Positions 17,709 to 26,659 of a DNA stretch of 64,000 nucleotides are shown here, in pieces. The notes beneath the pieces are model-generated. The model searched no databases. It was not told where the DNA came from and saw nothing but the letters and a program-made list of their open reading frames with translations. Location: assembly GCA_900766135.1 (NCBI GenBank), contig CAAFUF010000046.1, forward strand, positions 16,695 to 80,694, written 5' to 3'. Within the stretch, counting starts at the first letter, position 1; each line of letters begins with the position of its first letter. The stretch comes from Paenibacillaceae bacterium. GTDB taxonomy: Bacteria; Bacillota; Bacilli; Paenibacillales; Paenibacillaceae. Made by a program: the position numbers and the translations under genes.

Positions 17709-19217
17709 TTAGGCTGGATTCACATCCCAATCTTCCTCCCGGAGCTGCCCTTCCGCCATCCTCCAGCGCTTGACCGGCTGGCCTTCAAACAGCTCCGGCT
17801 CATGGGTGATCATGATCAGCGCGGCTCCCTCTCCCAACGCCTCGCGGCACAATGCCGTCAGCAGGCGAACGCCGCCATAATCGATGCCGGCCGTAGGCTC
17901 ATCGAGGATATACAGCCGCTTCGGGCAGATCATGACGGAGGCGGCGCTCAGCAGCCGCTTCTCCCCTCCGCTTAGCCAATATGGGGATTCGCCGGTTTTG
18001 CCGCCTAAACCGATGGCCCCCAGCAGGCGTTCGGCCCGTTGCCGCAGTTCCTCCGGCACGGGATCCCGCGGCCGCAGCCCAAGCTCGGCGCGCGGGCCGT
18101 ACAGCAGCTCGTCCCATACGGTTGAGGCGACGAATTGCTGCTCCGGCTGCTGGAACACGTAGCCGATCCCGGACGCCAGATCGTAAAGCGTCCGGCGGGC
18201 GGTATCCCGGCCCTGCCAGAACACCGTCCCTTTGGGCGGGGGCAGGAGGCCCATCAGCAGGCGGGACAACGTGGTTTTGCCGGAGCCGTTGTCCCCGCAC
18301 AGCAGCCGCCACTCGCCTGGGTACAGCGTGAGGCGAACGTCCCGCAGCACCGGCTCGGCCCCGCGGGCGAAGGCGTAGCTGAGCCCGCGCGCCTCGAGCA
18401 GGGGCGCGGGCATCGCCGCCGGTGCGGGCACGGCGGCGGCAGGGGCGGCGGGGCCCGCTGCCGTCGCCGTGCCGGCCGGCAGCAGGCCCAGCGCTTCCAG
18501 CCGCGCGCTCGCGCCGCGGCGGATGCGCTCCGCCGGACCGTCCAACGCGACGGTTCCGGCGTCGAGCACGACGAGCCGCGGCGCAGCCAGCGCGAGCTCG
18601 TCCATCCGGCCGGACATCGTCACGATGGTCCGGCCTTCGCCGTGCAGGCGGCGCAGCAGCGCCAGCAGCCGCCGGCGCGAGGCGGCGTCGAGGCTGGCCG
18701 CCGCCTCGTCGAGCACGAGCAGCGGCGGCTCCAGCGCCAGCACCGCCGCGATCGCGGTGCGCTGCCGTCCGCCGCCGGACAGCGCATGCACGGGCGTCAG
18801 GCGACGGGCCGTCAACGCCACCGTCGCCAGCGCATCTGCGACCCGCCGTTCCAGCTCGGCGGCGGGCACGCGCAGGTTCTCCGGGCCGAAGGCGACTTCG
18901 TCTTCGACCCGGCCCTGCACGAGCTGCGCGTCGGGGTCCTGGAACACGACCCCGACGCGCCGGGCGACCTCGCCGATCTCCGCTTCCGCGGGATCGACGC
19001 CGTCTACGAGCACTCGGCCCGAACGGCTCCCTCCCCCGGCGCGGGGGAGATAACCGCTGATCAGCTGCGCCAGGGCCGATTTGCCGCTGCCGCTCGCTCC
19101 GACGAGCGCCACCCACTCCCCGCGTTCCACGGTGAGTGTCACGCCCTGCACCGCCGGGTCTCCGCCGGGCTCGAACGCGTAGCTGACGCCGTGCAGCTCC
19201 AGTGCCGCCCGCGGCAT
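17709..19217 (-). CDS. ykoD: ECF transporter double ATPase (YkoD-like, two fused ABC domains)
   Basis: 502 aa containing two ABC domains. Domain 1 (about 5-235) has GASGSGKSA, the altered signature LSGGGRQR and LLVLDEAAASLD. Domain 2 (about 270-490) has GDNGSGKTT, LSGGEKR and LYILDEPTAGID. An Ala-Pro-rich linker joins them. Fusion of both EcfA subunits is typical of YkoD. The start lies one base after the S-component stop, so the two are coupled. The first half is notably GC-rich. Confidence 0.87.
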   Translation of the reverse strand: MPRAALELHGVSYAFEPGGDPAVQGVTLTVERGEWVALVGASGSGKSALAQLISGYLPRAGGGSRSGRVLVDGVDPAEAEIGEVARRVGVVFQDPDAQLVQGRVEDEVAFGPENLRVPAAELERRVADALATVALTARRLTPVHALSGGGRQRTAIAAVLALEPPLLVLDEAAASLDAASRRRLLALLRRLHGEGRTIVTMSGRMDELALAAPRLVVLDAGTVALDGPAERIRRGASARLEALGLLPAGTATAAGPAAPAAAVPAPAAMPAPLLEARGLSYAFARGAEPVLRDVRLTLYPGEWRLLCGDNGSGKTTLSRLLMGLLPPPKGTVFWQGRDTARRTLYDLASGIGYVFQQPEQQFVASTVWDELLYGPRAELGLRPRDPVPEELRQRAERLLGAIGLGGKTGESPYWLSGGEKRLLSAASVMICPKRLYILDEPTAGIDYGGVRLLTALCREALGEGAALIMITHEPELFEGQPVKRWRMAEGQLREEDWDVNPA

Positions 19218-19218
19218 C

Positions 19219-19815
19219 TTACGCTTCCGCCCGGCGTCCGGCCGCGAAGCGGCGAAGCAGTCCGCTGCCGGCCAAGGCGTCGCCTAGCAGCTTGACCAGC
19301 AGCCCGCACAGGATCATGCCGCTTAGCACCCGGACGACTAACGCGATCAGCAGAACATCCATGCCCCACTTCGTATAGCCGAACATCTGGGCGGCAAAGA
19401 AGAACCACAACGGCACCATCGCGCCTCCCGTAATCATCAACATTGACCAGCTCCATTTTTTATATCGCACAAGGGCAAAAGCCGCTTCCACGATAATCAA
19501 ATAACAAGCCGCGGCCACGAAGCAGGACAAAATGCCGTACGCCGTTCCCATAAAGGCTTGGACGACCGCACCGATGCCATAGGTAATCAAGGCCGTACCC
19601 GGTTTGCGGATAATATAATACGCCAACAGTCCGTAAATCATATACAACCCGGTGATCGTGGAGGTGAGAATCGGTCCCCCCAGCCCGTTCAGCGCCTGAT
19701 TTAATGGCGACAGAAAAACCGTCATCACGGCGTTAGCCGCCGCCAGCATCGCCATAAGTACGATATCCAGCGTGGTGAAGCGCTGGAACGTTTTGCTGGA
19801 ACTTGCTCCTTTCAC
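19219..19815 (-). CDS. ykoE: ECF transporter S component, YkoE family
   Basis: 198 aa integral membrane protein with about six helices; the motifs FTTLDIVLMAMLAAANAV, YYIIRKPGTALITYGIGAVVQAFMGTAYG and VRVLSGMILCGLLVKLLGDALAGSG place it in the YkoE family (HMP/thiamine uptake in B. subtilis). GTG start with AGAGG 9 nt upstream. Unlike ykoFEDC, no TPP riboswitch precedes it; instead a BirA-type operator sits in its promoter, which points to biotin or a biotin-linked substrate. Substrate assignment is therefore open. Confidence 0.85.
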   Translation of the reverse strand: MKGASSSKTFQRFTTLDIVLMAMLAAANAVMTVFLSPLNQALNGLGGPILTSTITGLYMIYGLLAYYIIRKPGTALITYGIGAVVQAFMGTAYGILSCFVAAACYLIIVEAAFALVRYKKWSWSMLMITGGAMVPLWFFFAAQMFGYTKWGMDVLLIALVVRVLSGMILCGLLVKLLGDALAGSGLLRRFAAGRRAEA

Positions 19816-19842
19816 TTATACCATCCTCTCATCGTTTCCATA

Positions 19843-19894
19843 ATTGTTAACCATAAATGATAATTTAGGTTAACAATCAATCCGCGTCAAGTCC
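19843..19894 (-). promoter_or_regulatory. SigA-type promoter overlapped by a BirA (biotin repressor) operator
   Basis: The arms ATTGTTAACC (minus strand) and GGTTAACAAT are separated by 15 bp (19877-19843). This equals the known BirA box TTGTnAACC-N14/16-GGTTnACAA. A TTGACG -35 (about 19894-19889), a 17-bp spacer and a TAAATT -10 place the operator over the spacer and -10 region, about 28 bp upstream of the S-component GTG. Biotin-dependent repression is inferred. Confidence 0.8.
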
Positions 19895-19989
19895 CTTTTT
19901 TTGAGCCTTGGCTCCTCTGCGAAGAGCATCCTGCGCCACAAAGCACCGGAATGCCAGGTTCCCCGGGCCTGCAAGCGAATGAAATTTCC

Positions 19990-20739
19990 TTACGCCATCC
20001 ACAGGCCCGCCGTCAAAAGCAAGCTTAGGAGCATCGTACATACACCAACCGCCTCAAGCGGTACCTCCCGCAAAAACGTCCGCTCCCGATACGCGCCGAA
20101 GCCCTTGGCATCCATCGCCCCGGCGGTTTGTTCCACGCGCCGAATTGCCCCGGCGAACACGGTGACCAATTGACCGCGCCGCTGTTCCAGCCGCTCCATC
20201 AATCCTCTCGGCCGCCGGCCCATGCGGAGTTTGCGGGCTGCCGCAGCCTGCCTGCCCTCCTCGGCCAGCAATGGCAGAAACGTCAGCGCCATCGAGATGC
20301 CAAACACGAACCGGTACGGCAGCTTCAGCCGGGTCGTCATCATCACGACGAAATCCTTGGGATCGGTTGATTCGATATAAGCCAGCGAGGATAGGAACAA
20401 GCTGACCATCCGCAGGGTTACCGCCGCGGCATCGCTAAACGCAGCTGCTGAAACCGGCAGAGATCCCCCGAATCCGCCTTCGCGTAACTGCACGGCAAGC
20501 GCGGTCACCGCGAATAAGGGCAGGCCAAAACCTAAGATCCAGGCGATACGACGCAGCAACCGCCGCCAGCTCATCCCGGCCCCAAACCTAGCCGCCGCGA
20601 TCAGCGCCAGCAACAGTATGGCCTGCCGCCGCGGATCGTCCCAATGCATGGCGAGCGCTGCCAGGCAGGTTAACGCCACCAGCTTGCTGAGCGGATCAAG
20701 ACGGTGAAGCGCCCCGGTGTTTTTATTCGCAAGCTCCAT
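19990..20739 (-). CDS. ykoC: ECF transporter transmembrane protein EcfT (YkoC-like)
   Basis: 249 aa from the ATG at 20739 (MELANKNTGALHRLDPLSKL, the usual EcfT opening). GGGGAGGG lies 12 nt upstream inside the end of the GNAT gene, which overlaps by 17 bp. It has about five helices and the coupling motifs with ARKLRMGRRPRG and VEQTAGAMDAKGFG (the two Ala-Arg-Gly-like coupling helices). It is the scaffold joining the ATPases to the S component. It lies upstream of the BirA-box promoter, so it may be expressed mainly from the GNAT/NTPase side. Confidence 0.85.
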   Translation of the reverse strand: MELANKNTGALHRLDPLSKLVALTCLAALAMHWDDPRRQAILLLALIAAARFGAGMSWRRLLRRIAWILGFGLPLFAVTALAVQLREGGFGGSLPVSAAAFSDAAAVTLRMVSLFLSSLAYIESTDPKDFVVMMTTRLKLPYRFVFGISMALTFLPLLAEEGRQAAAARKLRMGRRPRGLMERLEQRRGQLVTVFAGAIRRVEQTAGAMDAKGFGAYRERTFLREVPLEAVGVCTMLLSLLLTAGLWMA

Positions 20740-21313
20740 CGTTAAGTTGTCCCTCCCCATAATATTCTTTCTTCAGCAAGGAAAACATCAGCAGATCGAC
20801 AAATCCGCTCTCCGTCCTTTGATACTGCCGGAGCAGCCCTTCCTCCATGAACCCGAACGCCTCCAGCAGCCTGCGGGAAGCCCCGTTCCGCGGATCGACC
20901 AGCGCTTCGATGCGGTTTAACCCCATCGTCTCATACCCGTAAGCGAGCAGCATTCGCAGCGCTTCGGACATATACCCGTGCCCCCAGTAATCGCGGCCCA
21001 GGTCGTAGCCGATCTCTCCGCGATAGGCCCCGGCCAGCTCCCAGACGTTAAAGCCGCAGCTCCCGATCAGTTTCTTCTCCTCCTTGAGCTCGATGCCGAA
21101 ACGGAGCGCGTCTTCGCTCTCGGATAAACCGTTAAGCAGATTAATCATCTCCCAGGCTTCCTCTGCGGAAGCGAACGGCGGAACATTCATATACTTAGTG
21201 ACTGCAGGATCGCTCCAATAACGAAACATGACCCCCGCATCATTTCTCTCCATCCGCCGCAGACGCAGCCTTTCGCCTTCCAGCACGGGGATGTCCCCGC
21301 CGCATTTATACAT
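20723..21313 (-). CDS. GNAT-family N-acetyltransferase (RimJ/RimL type)
   Basis: 196 aa from the ATG at 21313, which has AGGAG 10 nt upstream; an ATG six codons earlier overlaps the upstream gene but has its ribosome site too close. LEGERLRLRRMERND, YDLGRDYWGHGYMSEALRMLLAYGYETMGLNRIEALVDPRNGASRRLLEAFGF is the acetyl-CoA-binding core of the RimJ-like Acetyltransf_3 group. Substrate unknown. It overlaps the EcfT gene and lies in line with the large NTPase gene, so the three are probably one transcript. Confidence 0.85.
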   Translation of the reverse strand: MYKCGGDIPVLEGERLRLRRMERNDAGVMFRYWSDPAVTKYMNVPPFASAEEAWEMINLLNGLSESEDALRFGIELKEEKKLIGSCGFNVWELAGAYRGEIGYDLGRDYWGHGYMSEALRMLLAYGYETMGLNRIEALVDPRNGASRRLLEAFGFMEEGLLRQYQRTESGFVDLLMFSLLKKEYYGEGQLNDGACE

Positions 21314-21327
21314 GTTTCGCACGCTCC

Positions 21328-23448
21328 TCATTCTCCCGATGACAGAGTAAGTTCAGATAAGGCCGTCTTCCATACATGGGAAAAGTTCGCGATCGCCGTC
21401 CGGAGATGCCGATAATACGTAGCCCGGCTCATCCCGCAATGGCTTGCCGCTGCGGTCGGATTGCCCGGATATTGGCGGTAGGTCGCCTGCAAGATCGTCC
21501 TGTCCTCTTGGGACAAACCGTACCGTTCATCCTCGAAAATCGAATTTATGATCCCTTTCAGCCCGGCCCCGCCTTCGCATCCGATCGCTTTGGCGACCTC
21601 ATTCAGCCCAGCGGGCTCGCCTAGCCGGGAGAGCATTTTACGCACCTCGGATTCCGAGAGGTCGGTTCTGCGAAACGCCCCTTTCCCCGCTGTATGCATG
21701 GCTAAAGGTTGGGAGAAATGCGTCGGTTCCCCTCCCGGTCCTCGCCCTTCCGTAAAAAGCGACAGGATCCAATCCCCGAACAGATCTCCGCGCAAATCAA
21801 GCTCCAGGACGTCAGCCCGGGCCCAAGAAACGTCGCAGGCCCGCGTAACGGTCGGCCGAAGCTTGAATCCCATGCCCTGCAGGAATTTCTTGAGCTCGTT
21901 GTTCGTCGCCACCAGCACGGCCCGGCTTCCGTCTCCCAACAAGGATAGGCGATCGAGGATGAGCGTTCCGACTAATTCTTCCCGGGTAAACCCGAGCACG
22001 TCGTCCCTTGCGGCCACGAGCAGCGCGAAATAGGTATCGGCCTCCTCCGGCTCGCAGTTCCATTCCGTCTCATCGCAGCATTCCGCCAGTTCGTCCGGGA
22101 AGTATTCGCTCAGCAGCCGCCCCGTTTCCCGGTGAAGCAGCACGGTGATGAAAAACCCCGCAGGACGCCCCTCCTCTTCGCGAAGAACGCCAAAGCTTTC
22201 GGGGAATCGGCTTAACAACTGATCGAACAGCCCCAAATACGCCGCCCGCTGATGCGGGTCGGTGCTGTATTCGAACCACTCTTCCAAAATCCGCCTCAAC
22301 CCGGGCCCATCCGCTTCCCGAATCTGCTCTATGGGAGGGGTAAAGGAATCCTTGCCAAGGTGGGCATATCCGGTGCTGTGCGTGAACATCACTTTTCCCA
22401 GCTGCAGCAGCTGTGCGGCTACCTCCTTGCGGGCCAGACGGTCGCCGGACTGCAGCTTTCGGCAAAGCAGTTCCGCCGCCGACAGTCCTAGCCTTTGCAA
22501 CCGCTCCGGCTCCCGCTGGCGGAAATCCCGTTGCAGATGGGAGCGGGCCAAATCGTGCAGCGCAAGGCCCTCGGCCCGAATGCGGACGAAGGATAAATTC
22601 GACAACTGCCGATATTGCTTCGTTTCGACCTCCTCGCCGGACAAGCGGGAGAGCATCTCCTGATTGGCGTAAGGGAGGAGGGTCAGGATATCGATCAGCG
22701 GCTGCAGCTCCGGCGCAGCCAATTCGCGCAACACGTGTGCGCTGATCGTTTGGGATAAGGGGAGCATCCTCTCCGCCTCAAGCAAGTTCTCCCCCTTAGC
22801 CGCCAGGTCGACCGACAAGGCCAGCGCCATCGGGTGCCCATCGCTCGCCCTGGCGATCGCGCCCACCCATTCGGGATCGGACAGCCCGGTCGCCCGGGCA
22901 TATTCGGCCGCCTCCGAACGGGTGAAATTCGCCAAAGGAAGCTCCACGATTCGCCTTCCCCACACCGGATGCATCCTCCAGACGGCCGACAAAGCGGGGC
23001 GGGTCGCCAGCACGATAGCCAACCCCGAGGCGGGAAGCTTGGGGAGAAACGCTTCGGTCAGCCAGTTTTCCTGCAGCAGGCAGAGTTCTTCGCCGTTATC
23101 CATGCATAAGAGGACCCGATTGTCCGGCGAGGCCTGCAACAAAGGTTGCAAGGGGGAGTCGGGAACGCGCCCGCCCAACTCCCAAGCCACCGCCCCCGCC
23201 AAAGCGTCGATAAATGAGGAAGGCGTATGCGCACACGACCGGCTGTCGATCCACAACGTCAGCGCCCCTTTTTTTTGGGCCATCAGTTGCATTTCGTGCA
23301 TTAATGATGTTTTGCCGATTCCGCCCAAGCCCGTAATGGAGAACAAGGTAAACGGAGCCTTCGCATCATTCAGCCAAAGGTCCAAAGCCGACCGTTCCCG
23401 CTCACGGCCGATAAACGGCCTGACCGTTAACTCTTTTGCGTCATCCAT
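21328..23448 (-). CDS. NB-ARC/AAA-type signalling NTPase with C-terminal helix-turn-helix
   Basis: 706 aa. Residues about 10-240 form a STAND/ORC-like NTPase: FIGRERERSALDLWL, Walker A GLGGIGKTS, Walker B VLLCMDNGEEL, and a winged-helix tail (LTLLPYANQEMLSRLSGEEV). The middle (about 430-560) is uncharacterised; LVATNNELKKFLQGMGFKL has a GNAT-like look. The C-terminus (DRTILQATYRQYPGNPTAAASHCGMSRATYYRHL) is a DNA-binding HTH. It looks like a ligand-controlled regulator related to MalT-type proteins. The GNAT gene starts as this gene ends. Confidence 0.75.
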   Translation of the reverse strand: MDDAKELTVRPFIGRERERSALDLWLNDAKAPFTLFSITGLGGIGKTSLMHEMQLMAQKKGALTLWIDSRSCAHTPSSFIDALAGAVAWELGGRVPDSPLQPLLQASPDNRVLLCMDNGEELCLLQENWLTEAFLPKLPASGLAIVLATRPALSAVWRMHPVWGRRIVELPLANFTRSEAAEYARATGLSDPEWVGAIARASDGHPMALALSVDLAAKGENLLEAERMLPLSQTISAHVLRELAAPELQPLIDILTLLPYANQEMLSRLSGEEVETKQYRQLSNLSFVRIRAEGLALHDLARSHLQRDFRQREPERLQRLGLSAAELLCRKLQSGDRLARKEVAAQLLQLGKVMFTHSTGYAHLGKDSFTPPIEQIREADGPGLRRILEEWFEYSTDPHQRAAYLGLFDQLLSRFPESFGVLREEEGRPAGFFITVLLHRETGRLLSEYFPDELAECCDETEWNCEPEEADTYFALLVAARDDVLGFTREELVGTLILDRLSLLGDGSRAVLVATNNELKKFLQGMGFKLRPTVTRACDVSWARADVLELDLRGDLFGDWILSLFTEGRGPGGEPTHFSQPLAMHTAGKGAFRRTDLSESEVRKMLSRLGEPAGLNEVAKAIGCEGGAGLKGIINSIFEDERYGLSQEDRTILQATYRQYPGNPTAAASHCGMSRATYYRHLRTAIANFSHVWKTALSELTLSSGE

Positions 23449-23564
23449 CCTTCGCCTTGAACCCCCAGTCTATCCGGATATTTCTTGCGATACTAATTAT
23501 AGACGTTGCCAGATAAGCGTACAAGGCATTAGACCGTATCCGGGGGAGGGTGAAGTTCGAACGC

Positions 23565-23612
23565 GAAAAGCGCGGGACGGGGAGATCCAACTCCCTCGCC
23601 TCGCGCTCTTCT
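23565..23612 (-). terminator. Intrinsic terminator after the SLH protein gene
   Basis: On the minus strand GAGCGCGAGGCGAGGGAG pairs with CTCCCCGTCCCGCGCTTTTC with mismatches; the T-run is short. Confidence 0.6.
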
Positions 23613-23619
23613 AGGCCGG

Positions 23620-26406
23620 TTAAAGCCTCTCTACAACCGTTATCGTTACCCTTAAACTTTCGATCTGCGCCTCATCCTCCGGACTAAAAATCCCGTCCGG
23701 CGCCTCCACGGCAAGCGTAAAAGTTCCTGCCGGATGATCGGGGCCGACGATCTTCCTGAATTCATAGCCCTGCCCAAGCCGAACAAAGCCTCCCCAATCT
23801 TCATTCGTACCCACGATATACATCCTGAAGTAAAGGTTTTCGTCCTGAATGTATTGACGACTGCCATCCATCATTTTCAAACTTAGGATGGATTCGTCAT
23901 AAAGGTTCTTATAGAGCCTTATTGTATTAGCGGAAAGCTCGGGAGGCTGGCTCAGCTTCGTGCTCTTGGCCGGAATCGTTAAGGTAAAATCCTTTAATAT
24001 CAAGCTCCAATCCGCCGGATCGTTCAGATTGTAAATCTCCAGCGAGAAGGTTTGCGTCCGTTCCGTGTATCCCTGGATCAAGGTTCCGTCCGGCTTGATA
24101 TAGAGGAGAGGCACGATATCGATCCCGTTAAATTTGACCCCATACCCCGTGCCCTCCAGGATCGGAACTCCCGAATCCGGTCCGAATAGGTTCAGCTTAT
24201 AGCCGCCGTTTCCATCCGGAAGCGCCTGCGGCTCATAATTCGCTGCCACCTGATCGGCCAAGTACTTCGCGTTGATCGTTTTCTTCGGCAAGGTATACGG
24301 GATCGGATCGGTATCGGCATACTCCCCGCTGGATTCGCGAGTGAGCCGGTAGATCACCTGGATGTCGAGATCGGTTGCCGGAAATTCATCAAAAGTTCCG
24401 TCCTCGCGAATGACGTATTTTCCGTCCACAACGGATTGCAACTTCATGCGAACCCCCGGAACCGCGTAATCCGGAAAATTAATTTTGCGAGTCCCCGGCG
24501 CCGGGTTCTCCCAACCGAGCCCGGCTACGCATTTGGCGATCAGGGACAAATCCGCATCCGGACTGTCCGCCTTGCCGCTGATGGCGGCTCGAACACGCAA
24601 AAGGGCTTTGTCATCCGGACGGTTGACTTTAGTGACCTCATAATTCAGGGTAGTCATCACCCCCCAACAAGAAGGCGGGTTGATGGTTCCGTCCCCGGGA
24701 AAAATGTCGGGCGGATCGGCAATGGCGGATAGCAGCTTTACCGTAAAACCCGGAAATTCAGGAATCGGTATTTTTTTTACGTCCGCAGGGATTGTGATGA
24801 TCGGTGGGTATCCTTTCACCGCATCCTGGGCGGTTACCCTCGGCCCTACCGTAATTTCAAAACGCCGCTCCGTCGATTGCGAGCCGTAGACCGCTTTCAC
24901 CTTGATCCCGGCTTTACCTGCGGCTACTGCGCTAAGCTTGCTGCCCTTTTCATCAACGGCCACAACTCCCGGCGCTTCCGAGACGTAGCTGAGCACCGCC
25001 CCGGAAGGCTTGACTGCGGGGACCGGAAAAGGCATCGTATCTCCCGTCTCCATCTCGAGGTCAGCCGGTTGCTCCAGCTCCAGCTTCGGCGGTTGGACCG
25101 GATCGCCGCCGTTTCCGGAGCCTCCTGAGCCCCCTCCGCTTCCTGGAGACGGAACCGATGGCACGTTTCTGCTGTTGCCTTGTCTCCATTTCCCGCCGAT
25201 ATTCGCACGGATATTGTCCGCCAGCTCCCACTGCTCGGGCATCTGCTCAATGATGGCTTCATTTGCAAACACCTCGGCTCGGCGGATATTTCCTGTTCCG
25301 TAAATGCCGGCCCGGGCTCTCAGCTCGACCTTGTCCACGGACGTTTCCTTCGCCAGCCTCACTTTGGCCTCGTCGCTCCCCTGCGCAATCTCCAAAACGC
25401 CGATGGAACCTGACGTTAAGCTTATGTCGACCTTGGCTTTTTCCAGGCGGATAGCCGCAAAACGGCCGTTTAGGCTAATTTTCCGCCCCCCCTCCACAAC
25501 CAGCTCTCCGTCTACTTGAACATGGTCCAGCGTCACTTCGCCATCTCCGATCGAAGCAGCCAACACCAGATCCCCTAACACCCTGATATTCCGCAACGTA
25601 ACTCCCCCGGCCGTCACTTCGGCGGACGTTACGTTATGGATGGCTTTGCCCGGAGTCTCGCCGTAAACACCAGCTTCGCTATAAGTGCGGCTATCCGCGT
25701 GGCGCTCTAGCCAATCCAAGAGCCTTACGGAAATAACGGCCGCCTCCGCTCGCGTCAACGCCTGCCGGGGCTCAAACGCACCGTCCGGCTTCCCGGCGAT
25801 CAAGCCTTCCTGAACCATGGCCATCACGTCGCCTGCCGCCCACTCGGCCAGCTTGTCCGCATCCGTAAAAGGGGTACCGCCGGACTTGTCGAGAGCTGTC
25901 GCCGATTGATGGCGAAGGAGGCGTCCTAGCATCGCCGCGGCCTCCTGCCGGCTGATCTTCTCCCGGGGCCGGAATTTTCCATCCTTGCTCCCTTGCACGT
26001 ATCCTTCCTTCAAGGCAATGGCTACATCACCGCTATACCATGCCGTCTTCGGCACGTCCGCAAAGCCGGAAACCGGCGTATCCGCGGTTTCGCCGCTGCC
26101 GTGTCGGGTCAATCCTACCATCCGATTCAACAGCGCGACCCACTCTGCCCTTGAGATCGCTTCTTCCGGCCGGAACCGTCCGTCTTGATAACCCGACAAG
26201 AGCTCTTTGGAGCGGAGCGATTCCACGGCGTCACGAGCCCAATGCGCTTCCATGTCCATAAATGAGGAGTCGGCTAGTCCTCCTTTGGCCGCCCCAGGCG
26301 TCCCCGCCGCCTGCACCGCCGGAGCCGAGACTCCGGGAAGGGCCAAGATGAGCAACGTCAACAGGCCGATCCGCAACCTTTGTCCGCAAATACCAAAAAC
26401 ACGCAT
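23620..26406 (-). CDS. Secreted S-layer-homology (SLH) domain protein
   Basis: 928 aa. A signal peptide (about 1-33, GLLTLLILALPGVSAPAVQA) is followed by three SLH repeats: about 49-105 (AHWARDAVESLRSKELLSGYQDGRFRPEE split), 115-172 and 178-240, which bind pyruvylated wall polymer. A short beta-helix-like stretch (about 250-380) resembles polymer-forming repeats. A Ser/Gly-rich linker then leads to a Big_2-like Ig domain (about 450-520) and a long beta-rich C-terminus of unknown role. GGGGG lies 7 nt before the ATG. Likely a cell-surface protein; ligand unknown. Confidence 0.85.
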   Translation of the reverse strand: MRVFGICGQRLRIGLLTLLILALPGVSAPAVQAAGTPGAAKGGLADSSFMDMEAHWARDAVESLRSKELLSGYQDGRFRPEEAISRAEWVALLNRMVGLTRHGSGETADTPVSGFADVPKTAWYSGDVAIALKEGYVQGSKDGKFRPREKISRQEAAAMLGRLLRHQSATALDKSGGTPFTDADKLAEWAAGDVMAMVQEGLIAGKPDGAFEPRQALTRAEAAVISVRLLDWLERHADSRTYSEAGVYGETPGKAIHNVTSAEVTAGGVTLRNIRVLGDLVLAASIGDGEVTLDHVQVDGELVVEGGRKISLNGRFAAIRLEKAKVDISLTSGSIGVLEIAQGSDEAKVRLAKETSVDKVELRARAGIYGTGNIRRAEVFANEAIIEQMPEQWELADNIRANIGGKWRQGNSRNVPSVPSPGSGGGSGGSGNGGDPVQPPKLELEQPADLEMETGDTMPFPVPAVKPSGAVLSYVSEAPGVVAVDEKGSKLSAVAAGKAGIKVKAVYGSQSTERRFEITVGPRVTAQDAVKGYPPIITIPADVKKIPIPEFPGFTVKLLSAIADPPDIFPGDGTINPPSCWGVMTTLNYEVTKVNRPDDKALLRVRAAISGKADSPDADLSLIAKCVAGLGWENPAPGTRKINFPDYAVPGVRMKLQSVVDGKYVIREDGTFDEFPATDLDIQVIYRLTRESSGEYADTDPIPYTLPKKTINAKYLADQVAANYEPQALPDGNGGYKLNLFGPDSGVPILEGTGYGVKFNGIDIVPLLYIKPDGTLIQGYTERTQTFSLEIYNLNDPADWSLILKDFTLTIPAKSTKLSQPPELSANTIRLYKNLYDESILSLKMMDGSRQYIQDENLYFRMYIVGTNEDWGGFVRLGQGYEFRKIVGPDHPAGTFTLAVEAPDGIFSPEDEAQIESLRVTITVVERL

Positions 26407-26659
26407 TACATATCCCCCAAATAGTCCGTTTTTCGAAATGTGCCCCCAATCGGACTCATTCTAACACGGAATTTGAACGGATCCGTCTCGTTGTTGTATC
26501 AAATAAGTCTCGCCGTCCCACCGTTATTCGAATGAAAAGCATCCGAGCGCGCGACGGGGCAAATTTTCCAGACAGGCGATTTTCCTTCCAACTTTTCGGT
26601 GATACTATTATAAACATAGAGAGCTTTACGGATAGGCTCGCAAGGAGGAACCCGAGTAC

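Noticed and set aside
18135..19295. 386-aa plus-strand ORF opposite the double ATPase
   Set aside because: Arises from high GC of the ATPase gene; no domain and no ribosome site.
19816..19990. TPP riboswitch before the YkoE-type gene
   Set aside because: The conserved THI-box words are absent; the BirA-type dyad and a SigA promoter occupy the space instead.
23620..26406. S-layer protein as a main structural S-layer subunit
   Set aside because: It has SLH anchors but the body lacks features of an abundant structural S-layer protein and has only a modest promoter context; called simply an SLH surface protein.
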